Below the pieces are notes generated by a model that was not told the origin of the DNA, made no database searches, and worked only from the letters and a program-made list of their open reading frames with translations. Source: JBDNFP01 sp041689775 (GTDB taxonomy: Bacteria > Bacteroidota > Bacteroidia > Cytophagales > Spirosomataceae). From it: a stretch of 16,771 bases of DNA. A program made the position numbers and the translations under genes. Below, one piece after another: positions 6,015-13,289 of this stretch. The number at the start of each line of letters is the position of its first letter. Within the stretch, counting starts at the first letter, position 1. The stretch covers positions 1 to 16,771 of the forward strand of contig JBDNFP010000478.1 of NCBI GenBank assembly GCA_041689775.1. Reading direction: 5' to 3'.

Positions 6015-6899
6015 ATGATGAAAAGGCACTATATACTTGCTGTTCTGGCGGGGTTACTTAGCGCTTCTCCCTTGCTCGCTCAAAATGAAATGCCCCAAGA
6101 CACTTCCTACTGGAAAAAGAAAACTGAATTTGGAGTGAATTTGAATCAGGGAAGTTTTAGCTCAAATTGGACGGGAGGTGCTGTTAGTTCGGTTGCTTTC
6201 GGTATTTACCTTAATGCGTTAGGAGAATATAAGAAAGGAAAAGATAGTTGGCGGAATGACTTTCAGGCTCAGTATGGTATTGTACGTAACAAAGGGCAAC
6301 AAAGTCGTAAGAGCGTAGACCGCCTGTTTTTTGATACAAAATACGGAAGACAAATTGCCGACAAATGGAGCCTGATAGCTAATGCTAATTTCCTGTCGCA
6401 GTTTACCCCGGGCTATGAGTACAAAGAAACATCCTCTGCGGGCCAAGAGACCAATAAGATTTCGGGCTTTTTCTCACCAGCTTATATTACGGAAGCGATT
6501 GGTGTTGAGTACAAGCCGGTTCCCTATTTTTTTGTGACACTTTCGCCAGGAGCTATACGGCAAACAATCGTATCAGACCTGAACTTACATGAAACCTTTC
6601 CTAAAAACTACGGAGTACCCGTCGGAAAAAAAATCCGTAACGAAGTAGCCCTGATGCAGATCGTAGCTAATTTTGATAAGGATATCGCCAAGAATGTCAA
6701 TTTGAAATGTCGCTATCTGATGTACGCAAACTACAAAAAACTGGGTGCTATTGATAATCGCCTGGATGCAATGCTTACTGCTAAGATTAACCAGTACTGG
6801 AATGCTAACCTTGGTGTCATTGCGATTTATGATCAAGACCAGAGTACTGATATCCAGTTTGCGCAGTCGATGTCTATTGGGTTTTTATATACTTTTTAG
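6015..6899 (+). CDS. DUF3078 protein, probable outer-membrane beta-barrel
   Basis: The 294-residue product starts with a clear signal peptide (MMKRHYILAVLAGLLSASPLLA, cleavage before Gln23), so it leaves the cytoplasm. The mature part starts with the DUF3078 hallmark WKKKTEFGVNLNQGSFSSNW followed by TGGAVSS, and contains DSWRNDFQAQYG and RQIADKWSLIANANFLSQFTPG-like strands. Alternating hydrophobic residues and a final GFLYTF, with an aromatic last residue, fit an outer-membrane barrel. DUF3078 has no established function. ATGs at 6015 and 6018 are both possible starts; an ORF extension back to 5934 overlaps the channel gene and is rejected. It follows the channel by 13 bases and is probably in the same transcript. 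A place for an outer-membrane protein next to a sigma factor and MscS-type channel recalls oprF beside sigX. Confidence 0.85.
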   Translation: MMKRHYILAVLAGLLSASPLLAQNEMPQDTSYWKKKTEFGVNLNQGSFSSNWTGGAVSSVAFGIYLNALGEYKKGKDSWRNDFQAQYGIVRNKGQQSRKSVDRLFFDTKYGRQIADKWSLIANANFLSQFTPGYEYKETSSAGQETNKISGFFSPAYITEAIGVEYKPVPYFFVTLSPGAIRQTIVSDLNLHETFPKNYGVPVGKKIRNEVALMQIVANFDKDIAKNVNLKCRYLMYANYKKLGAIDNRLDAMLTAKINQYWNANLGVIAIYDQDQSTDIQFAQSMSIGFLYTF

Positions 6900-6946
6900 T
6901 GTCTTTTTACATTGCTTTCCTTATTCTGATCTAAATATTTAATCGT

Positions 6947-7270
6947 ATGCTACAAGAATTTAAAACCTTTATTGCTAAGGGGAATGTCCTTGATCTGGCA
7001 GTTGGTGTGGTTATTGGTGCTGCTTTTGGCAAAATTACTACCTCACTGGTTTCAGATATTCTGAACCCAGTTTTGGGCCTGGTTTTGGGCGGAGTTAATT
7101 TCTCGGAACTAAAAATCGTACTCAAAGAAGCCGTAGGTGATCAAACAGAAGTTGCCGTTATGTATGGTAATTTTATTCAAACCTTAATTGAGTTCTTGAT
7201 TATTGCTCTGGTGATCTTCTTCATAGTGCGTGCCGCTAATAAGATGAAGGCAGAGGAAGAAGCTAAATAG
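6947..7270 (+). CDS. mscL: large-conductance mechanosensitive channel MscL, short form
   Basis: MscL forms a homopentameric inner-membrane pore that releases solutes on hypo-osmotic shock. The 107-residue protein has the conserved N-terminal amphipathic helix and TM1 (FIAKGNVLDLAVGVVIGAAFGK, pore-lining), a periplasmic loop (~50-72), and TM2 (GNFIQTLIEFLIIALVIFFIV). It ends AANKMKAEEEAK, so the C-terminal cytoplasmic helix bundle present in the 136-residue E. coli protein (the LLTEIRDLL part) is missing. No reading frame downstream encodes that helix, so this is not a simple frameshift. In E. coli the bundle is dispensable for gating, so the channel is probably active. It is the last gene of the sigma factor unit, 47 bases after the DUF3078 gene, and a terminator follows. 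Confidence 0.95.
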   Translation: MLQEFKTFIAKGNVLDLAVGVVIGAAFGKITTSLVSDILNPVLGLVLGGVNFSELKIVLKEAVGDQTEVAVMYGNFIQTLIEFLIIALVIFFIVRAANKMKAEEEAK

Positions 7271-7304
7271 CAAAATGCAGGCGTAAGTCCTGAAACTGAT
7301 TGGC

Positions 7305-7331
7305 GGGGGGGGCTATTCATCCCCCTTTTTT
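7305..7331 (+). terminator. probable terminator after mscL
   Basis: A run of eight G (7305-7312) faces five C (7321-7325) across a short loop, followed at once by six T (7326-7331). The stem is only 5 bp but all G-C. It separates the channel operon from the murD cluster. Confidence 0.65.
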
Positions 7332-7398
7332 ACATATTTTAGTACGATAGAGTCGTAATTTCTCCGAAATTTACATTCAAAACACCCTTTGATAAAGA

Positions 7399-8760
7399 AT
7401 GACAGAAGTAGCCAAAAAGAAACTTGTGATCTTAGGAGGTGGAGAAAGCGGTACCGGAGCTGCTCTGCTAGGGAAAGCCAAAGGATTTGATGTTTTTCTA
7501 TCGGATCTAAGTCAATTACAGCCCTACTATCGGGAACTTCTCGTAAAAGAAAATATCCCTTTCGAAGAAGGAAAACATACCGAGGCAGTTATTTTGGCGG
7601 CAGATGAAGTAGTAAAAAGTCCGGGAATACCTGATAAAGCTCCCCTTGTAAAAGAGCTTTACAAAAGAGGCATTCCCGTTATCTCAGAAATAGAGCTAGC
7701 GGCTCGCTACACGAATGCGACGCTGATTGGCATTACGGGAAGCAATGGTAAGACGACGACGACGTTACTTATTTATCATCTTCTCCGGGAAGCCGGCCTG
7801 TCGGTTGGGCTTGCTGGCAATATGGGTGAAAGCTTCGCCAAACAAGTGATTGATGATCCCAAAGATATCTACGTACTGGAGATTAGTAGTTTTCAGTTAG
7901 ATAATATGTATGCCTTCCGGGCAAATGTGGCAGTGCTATTGAATATTACACCGGACCACCTTGATCGCTATGAGTACGATTTTCAGAAATATGTCAACTC
8001 AAAGTTCAGGATCACACGGAATCAGACCGAAGCCGATGACTTTATTTATTTTGCAGAGAGCGAAGCCTTAGTTACAGAGTTGGGTACGCGCTCATTACCT
8101 GCGCAGAAAAAAGCGATTTCTTTGCAGGATACATTGGATTCAGGGGGATATTGGGACGATGGAACACTGCGGGTGAGTAGCGATGGAAATGATTTCTCCA
8201 TTCTTATGAGCGAGCTGCCCATTCAAGGGCCACACAACGCTATTAACGCCATGTCTGCTATTTTGGCAGCGCAGGCCGTAGGGCTTACATCGGAACAAAT
8301 CCGGTTGGGCTTATTGTCTTTTGTGAATGCACCTCACCGCCTTGAATTAGTAACAACTATCAGCGGAGTGAAGTATGTAAATGACTCCAAGGCTACGAAT
8401 GTTGATTCAGTTTTTTATGCGCTTGGAAGTTTTGATAGTCCTATTATATTAATTGCCGGCGGGGTTGATAAAGGCAACGACTATTCCCAGATTGAGCCAC
8501 TGGTCAGACAAAAAGTAAAAGGATTAATAGCTTTGGGGACCGATTCGGGCAAGCTTACGGATTATTTTGGTAGCATTGTGCCCGCCATGTACGTGACAGA
8601 CGATCTCAAAGATGCATTGGCCAAGGCCCGATCATGGGCACAGCCCAACGATGTGGTACTATTATCGCCGGCCTGTGCCAGTTTTGATTTGTTCAAAAAC
8701 TACATGGATCGAGGCGATCAGTTTAGAAGTGAAGTCATGAATCTTGTAAAAAAAGAATAA
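7399..8760 (+). CDS. murD: UDP-N-acetylmuramoyl-L-alanine--D-glutamate ligase
   Basis: MurD is the ATP-dependent cytoplasmic ligase that adds D-Glu to UDP-MurNAc-L-Ala in peptidoglycan precursor synthesis. The 453-residue protein has the N-terminal Rossmann-like UDP-binding domain (LVILGGGESGTG, residues ~9-20). The ATP-binding P-loop GITGSNGKTTTT follows at about 111-122. The central-domain signature includes LEISSFQLD and NITPDHLDRY. The C-terminal domain carries VNDSKATN (residues 327-334), IAGGVDKGNDY and LSPACASFDLFKNY. All key residues expected for a Mur ligase are visible. It is the first gene of the cell wall and division cluster here, with ftsW only 7 bases downstream. mraY, its usual upstream neighbour, is absent. 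Confidence 0.97.
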   Translation: MTEVAKKKLVILGGGESGTGAALLGKAKGFDVFLSDLSQLQPYYRELLVKENIPFEEGKHTEAVILAADEVVKSPGIPDKAPLVKELYKRGIPVISEIELAARYTNATLIGITGSNGKTTTTLLIYHLLREAGLSVGLAGNMGESFAKQVIDDPKDIYVLEISSFQLDNMYAFRANVAVLLNITPDHLDRYEYDFQKYVNSKFRITRNQTEADDFIYFAESEALVTELGTRSLPAQKKAISLQDTLDSGGYWDDGTLRVSSDGNDFSILMSELPIQGPHNAINAMSAILAAQAVGLTSEQIRLGLLSFVNAPHRLELVTTISGVKYVNDSKATNVDSVFYALGSFDSPIILIAGGVDKGNDYSQIEPLVRQKVKGLIALGTDSGKLTDYFGSIVPAMYVTDDLKDALAKARSWAQPNDVVLLSPACASFDLFKNYMDRGDQFRSEVMNLVKKE

Positions 8761-8767
8761 CAAGCCA

Positions 8768-9922
8768 ATGTTTGACACGTTGCAAAAAGGAGTGGAAACT
8801 ACCCAAGCTTGGTTCGCTCGCAATCTGAAAGGTGACCCTTGGCTGTGGGGCGTAGCATTATTCCTGCTCATTGGAGGAGTGCCGGTTGTGTATAGCGCCA
8901 GCGTGATGGAATCGTATCTTGAATACAACGGCGATACAGAGTATCTGCTATACAAGCAAATCCAGTCAGCTGGGCTCGCTATTGTGGTAATGTACTTTGT
9001 TCACCGTATCCCCTATACAAAGTTTGTTGTATTTTCTCGTTTAGGCGTTTGGGTTTCTTTCATCTTGTTGGCATTTACTTTTTTCAAGGGAGTTAGTGTC
9101 AATGACGCCTCCCGCTGGGTTGAAATTCCGTTTGTAAACCGTCGTTTCCAACCTTCTGAACTAGCCAAAGTGGCGCTTATTGCTCATCTTGCACTGGTGT
9201 TAGCCCGGCGGTTTAAAAGTGGCTGGAACGGCTTTAATTTGATGCTAGAGCCCATGGTTATGATCGCAGTTGTATGTGCAATGATTTTCCGTTCCAATAT
9301 TTCTACGGCGGCTTTACTGGGCACTACTTGCTTTATGATGATGTACGTGGGTAAAGTGCCCAAACGGTATTTATTCTTTACATTTGTGGCCTTTTTGTTT
9401 TTTTCGGGGCTATTTGTTACGCTCAAGCTCGGAGAAAGGGGAGGAACTGCCCAAAGGCGTCTCGAACAATTTTTTGATAAGAACAAAGTTGAATACCAGG
9501 CATCTCATTCTTTTATTGCGTTGGCACGGGGTGGACTTACTGGCGAAGGGGTAGCCAATAGCCGTCAACGCCGGTACTTACCCCATAGTAATAGTGATTT
9601 TGTATTTGCGATCATTGTAGAAGAATACGGTACTCTGGGAGCTTTGGGAGTAATTGGAGCATTTTTGCTGCTGTTGTATCGAGGTGTAAAGGCTATTCAG
9701 AAGCCTAAGCGACCGTACGGGGGGCTGCTGTCGGCAGGCCTGACATTTAGTATCGTTTTTCAGGCGTTTGCTACTATGGCTGTAACAGTGGGGCTGTTAC
9801 CCGTTACGGGACAAACCCTGCCTTTCATAAGTAAAGGTGGCACATCAATGCTATTTACGGGCCTGGCTATGGGTATAATTCTGAGTGTGAGCCGGGGAGA
9901 ACTGGAAGAAAAAGAAATATAA
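8768..9922 (+). CDS. ftsW: septal peptidoglycan glycosyltransferase FtsW (SEDS family)
   Basis: FtsW is the divisome SEDS polymerase that joins lipid II into glycan strands together with the transpeptidase FtsI. The 384-residue, highly hydrophobic protein shows the family's multiple transmembrane helices. The signature GEGVANSRQRRYLPHSNSDF is followed by VFAIIVEEYG; the Asp in SNSDF (residue 277) matches the conserved catalytic Asp of FtsW/RodA. The TGQTLPFISKGGTSML segment near the C-terminus is also typical. Position between murD and murG supports FtsW rather than RodA. Spacing is 7 bases to both neighbours, so all three are translated from one mRNA. ftsI, its usual partner gene, is not in the window. 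Confidence 0.95.
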   Translation: MFDTLQKGVETTQAWFARNLKGDPWLWGVALFLLIGGVPVVYSASVMESYLEYNGDTEYLLYKQIQSAGLAIVVMYFVHRIPYTKFVVFSRLGVWVSFILLAFTFFKGVSVNDASRWVEIPFVNRRFQPSELAKVALIAHLALVLARRFKSGWNGFNLMLEPMVMIAVVCAMIFRSNISTAALLGTTCFMMMYVGKVPKRYLFFTFVAFLFFSGLFVTLKLGERGGTAQRRLEQFFDKNKVEYQASHSFIALARGGLTGEGVANSRQRRYLPHSNSDFVFAIIVEEYGTLGALGVIGAFLLLLYRGVKAIQKPKRPYGGLLSAGLTFSIVFQAFATMAVTVGLLPVTGQTLPFISKGGTSMLFTGLAMGIILSVSRGELEEKEI

Positions 9923-9929
9923 GATTAGC

Positions 9930-11027
9930 ATGGCAAGACGCATAATCATAAGCGGTGGAGGAACAGGGGGTCATATTTATCCAGCCATTGCTATTGCCAA
10001 CGCGCTAAAAAAAGAAGACTCAACCATTGAAATACTCTTCGTAGGAGCCGAAGGAAAAATGGAAATGGAGAAGGTGCCGAAGGCAGGGTATACCATCATC
10101 GGATTACCTATTGTTGGTATTAAGAGAGAATTATCGCTGGATAATCTGGCCTTTCCCATCAAGCTGATAAGAAGTCTGTTAAAAGCGAGGTCTGTTCTCC
10201 GGGATTTTAATGCTGATGTTGCCGTTGGTGTGGGAGGTTTTGCAAGCGGGCCCTTACTGATGGTAGCATCATTACTAGGTATCCCTACCCTGATACAAGA
10301 ACAAAATTCTCATGCGGGGATTACTAACAAACTCCTGGCCAAAAGAGCCAAAATAATTTGTGTGGCTTATCCGGGGATGGATACCTTTTTTTCGAAGAGT
10401 AAAATTAAGTTTTTGGGCAATCCGGTTCGGAGTGACATTATAGATAGCGGTAGTAAAAGAGCCGAAGGACTTGCCCATTTTGGTCTGGAAAAACACCGCA
10501 AAACGCTTTTCGTGATGGGGGGGAGTCTGGGAGCACGCAGTATCAATGAAAGTATTCGGAGTGGTTTGAAAAAACTAAATGATGCTGGTTATCAAGTACT
10601 TTGGCAAACCGGGAAAGCGTATATCGACACGGCCAGAGAGGCCGTAAAGCAAGCCCGAACAGAAAGGGTGAAAGCCCACGAATTTATCTATGAGATGGAC
10701 CTTGCCTATGCCGTAGCGGATGTGGTCGTTTCTAGGGCGGGAGCACTGTCAGTTTCGGAATTATGTCTGGTGGCAAAGCCATCGATTCTAATTCCATTTC
10801 CGTATGCTTCGGAAGACCATCAAACTAAAAATGCGATGAGCCTGATTCATCAGAACGCCGCACTGTTGGTCGGTGATGCCCACGCTTCCCGCGACCTGAT
10901 CGAGACCACTATTCGGCTCTTGGAAGATCCTCACAAACAAGAAGAGTTGAGTCGTAATATTAGAAAACTGGCTAGGCCTGACGCGTCGTCGGCTATTGCA
11001 GCAGAAGTACTAAATTTAGTAGAATGA
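9930..11027 (+). CDS. murG: UDP-GlcNAc:lipid I N-acetylglucosaminyltransferase
   Basis: MurG is a GT-B glycosyltransferase on the cytoplasmic face of the membrane that converts lipid I to lipid II. The 365-residue protein has the N-terminal G-loop GGGTGGHIYPA (residues 9-19), the VGVGGFASGP segment, and a second G-rich loop MGGSLGARSIN. The UDP-GlcNAc binding region includes VVSRAGALSVSEL and PFPYASEDHQTKNA. Length and motifs are standard. The ATGA overlap (the last bases are the start of murC) shows translational coupling with the next gene. Confidence 0.97.
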   Translation: MARRIIISGGGTGGHIYPAIAIANALKKEDSTIEILFVGAEGKMEMEKVPKAGYTIIGLPIVGIKRELSLDNLAFPIKLIRSLLKARSVLRDFNADVAVGVGGFASGPLLMVASLLGIPTLIQEQNSHAGITNKLLAKRAKIICVAYPGMDTFFSKSKIKFLGNPVRSDIIDSGSKRAEGLAHFGLEKHRKTLFVMGGSLGARSINESIRSGLKKLNDAGYQVLWQTGKAYIDTAREAVKQARTERVKAHEFIYEMDLAYAVADVVVSRAGALSVSELCLVAKPSILIPFPYASEDHQTKNAMSLIHQNAALLVGDAHASRDLIETTIRLLEDPHKQEELSRNIRKLARPDASSAIAAEVLNLVE

Positions 11028-12463
11028 AATACTCGGGAAAGCATGTTATGCAGACCCTAAACATAGAACGAATGAGTTTTAATTCAGAGTGGAAGTACAT
11101 TTACTTTGTAGGTATTGGCGGCATTGGTATGAGTGCATTGGCCCGTTGGTTCAATGTAAACGGCTTTTCTGTTTCGGGCTACGATAGAACCCCCACCAGC
11201 CTGACGAACACTCTTACAGAAGAAGGTATTTCGGTAATTTTTGATGATTCCGTCCAGCTTATTCCAGCAACTTATAAGATTGATCCATCGCAGACGTTGG
11301 TAGTATACACCCCAGCCATACCTGCCGACCATCAGCAGATGGCCTATTTTCGGGCAAATGGGTTCGAAACACAAAAGCGTTCACAGGTACTAGGCTGGAT
11401 TACTCGCAACTTACGGACGGTTGGAGTCGCCGGAACCCACGGTAAAACTACCACATCGTCGATGGTAGCGCATTTGCTGCGTTCAGCAGGTATAAACTGT
11501 ACCGCGTTCTTGGGTGGAATAACCCAGAATTACGGAACTAACTTCCTGCTCAATGAGCCTACCAATCGTGTCGAAGATATTGTTTGCGTAGTAGAGGCCG
11601 ATGAGTTCGACCGGTCCTTTCTGACATTATACCCAGATCTGGCAATTGTGACCTCAACAGACGCGGATCATTTAGATATATATGGGGAACATGATGCCCT
11701 ACTTGATTCTTTTCAGGCCTATGTCGGACAGATAAAGCCTGGTGGAACGCTATTTATGAAGAAGGGCTTAAACCTAAGGGTGGGGTCAAGCGCGACTATA
11801 CAGGAATATTCTCTCACCGAAGGGAACTATCACAGTGACAACCTTTGTATATTTAACTCCCGTTTCGTTTTTGATATCGTGTATCCTGGTGGAAGAATCA
11901 ACGCGGTACAGATGATGATCCCGGGCTACCACAATGTAGAGAACGCCGTAGCAGCTACGGCCGTAGCTCTTCGTTTAGGGGTTACACCTGAGCAAGTACA
12001 CCTAGGTTTGAGTACTTATCGGGGCGTGAAACGTCGGTTTGAGTATATTATAGAGAGCCCGGATGCGGTATTTATCGATGATTACGCGCATCATCCAACC
12101 GAAATAGAAGCATTCTTATCTTCGGTAAGAGCGTTATACCCAAGGCGCCATGTGACAGCTATTTTTCAGCCTCATTTATTTAGCCGTACCCGCGATTTTG
12201 CTGATGGCTTTGCCGCGAGCCTTAGTTTAGCAGACCGATTATTACTTTTGGATATATATCCAGCCAGAGAGCAGCCGATAGAGGGCGTTACTTCGGAGAT
12301 ATTATTAGCGAAAGTAACATTGGAAGATAAAAAAATTCTTTCAAAAGAAGCTATTATTGACGTACTTAGGATGAGTAATACTGATATTGTGGTAACCATC
12401 GGAGCGGGAGATATTGATAAGCTTGTAGGAAATATTAGGGAGGTGTTAATGCCCGCTTACTAA
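11024..12463 (+). CDS. murC: UDP-N-acetylmuramate--L-alanine ligase
   Basis: MurC adds L-Ala to UDP-MurNAc, the first peptide step of peptidoglycan precursor synthesis. The 479-residue protein has FVGIGGIGMSALARWF in the UDP-binding domain, the ATP-binding loop GVAGTHGKTTT (GTHGKT at 137-142), VVEADEFDRSFL, and the C-terminal DDYAHHPTE (352-360). The THGKT loop and AHHPTE motif are specific to the MurC/Mpl type and exclude MurD, E and F. I took the ATG that overlaps the murG stop codon; later in-frame ATGs at 11048 and 11072 also precede the first motif, and the true start could be either. ftsQ follows after 22 bases. Confidence 0.95.
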   Translation: MKYSGKHVMQTLNIERMSFNSEWKYIYFVGIGGIGMSALARWFNVNGFSVSGYDRTPTSLTNTLTEEGISVIFDDSVQLIPATYKIDPSQTLVVYTPAIPADHQQMAYFRANGFETQKRSQVLGWITRNLRTVGVAGTHGKTTTSSMVAHLLRSAGINCTAFLGGITQNYGTNFLLNEPTNRVEDIVCVVEADEFDRSFLTLYPDLAIVTSTDADHLDIYGEHDALLDSFQAYVGQIKPGGTLFMKKGLNLRVGSSATIQEYSLTEGNYHSDNLCIFNSRFVFDIVYPGGRINAVQMMIPGYHNVENAVAATAVALRLGVTPEQVHLGLSTYRGVKRRFEYIIESPDAVFIDDYAHHPTEIEAFLSSVRALYPRRHVTAIFQPHLFSRTRDFADGFAASLSLADRLLLLDIYPAREQPIEGVTSEILLAKVTLEDKKILSKEAIIDVLRMSNTDIVVTIGAGDIDKLVGNIREVLMPAY

Positions 12464-12485
12464 CTTATTGGTGTATACCTTTAAA

Positions 12486-13271
12486 ATGATAGCTGTGTTA
12501 CGTAAATTTGATTATTCCGGAAAATGGTTGGGCATAGGTGCATGGTTATTAGTGTTGTTACTGTGCGTTGGAATGGCAGAAAGCCAATTGAGTAAACAGC
12601 AGTGTAACAACTTGTTAGTTAAAGTTGACTACGATTCTGGTGTTCGTTTTATTAGCAAATCAGATATTGAAAAGATACTGACTGATAATGGAAATCATCC
12701 GATTCATGGTAATCGGCAAAAGAATATTCAATTAAAGTTACTGGAAAAAAGAATCAGAGAGAATAAGTTGATTAAGGATTGCCAGGTATACCATGACCTG
12801 GATGGTAACCTAGTAGTAGATGTAGAGCAGGAAAAACCGTTGGCGCGCTGGATCAATACTTCTCAGAACGGAGAATGGAGGAAGTCTAACGGATTTTATA
12901 TCAATGCAGAGGGAGATTTTATACCTTTATCTGATCGTTATTCGGCCCGCGTGCTACTAGTATCCGGGTCGTTTTTTCAAAATACCAAAAACCTTGGTTC
13001 GTCCAAAGGAAAGTCGGTCCTGGAAATGATTAGTTATTTGAATGAAAATCCTTTTTGGAGAGCCCAGATAATCCAAATGCAGGTTTCAAAAGCAGGTGAC
13101 GTTGAATTGTTTACTGCCCTCGGGGATCAGCGTATTGAATTTGGGAAATCAGACAATTTTGACGTAAAGTTGTCAAAACTTCGTGTCTTTTACAAAAAAG
13201 TAATGGCTTCTGATTGGAGCCGCTACTCCAAGGTGAGTGTAAAGTTTCAGGATCAGATAGTTTGTGAGTAA
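12486..13271 (+). CDS. ftsQ: cell division protein FtsQ
   Basis: FtsQ is a bitopic inner-membrane divisome protein that links early and late division proteins (the FtsB/FtsL hub). The 261-residue product has a short cytoplasmic N-terminus, one transmembrane helix (KWLGIGAWLLVLLLCVGMA, about residues 13-31), a POTRA-like segment (VRFISKSDIEKILTDN), and a periplasmic beta domain with LIKDCQVYHDLDGNLVVDVEQEKPLARW. FtsQ is poorly conserved in Bacteroidota, so the name rests on topology, the POTRA pattern and its place between murC and ftsA. I chose the ATG at 12486; TTG at 12468 and GTG at 12471 are in frame but unneeded. It is 18 bases before ftsA. Confidence 0.88.
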   Translation: MIAVLRKFDYSGKWLGIGAWLLVLLLCVGMAESQLSKQQCNNLLVKVDYDSGVRFISKSDIEKILTDNGNHPIHGNRQKNIQLKLLEKRIRENKLIKDCQVYHDLDGNLVVDVEQEKPLARWINTSQNGEWRKSNGFYINAEGDFIPLSDRYSARVLLVSGSFFQNTKNLGSSKGKSVLEMISYLNENPFWRAQIIQMQVSKAGDVELFTALGDQRIEFGKSDNFDVKLSKLRVFYKKVMASDWSRYSKVSVKFQDQIVCE

Positions 13272-13289
13272 CCCGTTGTACCAGTACTT

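Noticed and set aside
7271..7331. MscL C-terminus lost by frameshift
   Set aside because: None of the frames after 7270 encodes a helix like the missing cytoplasmic bundle.
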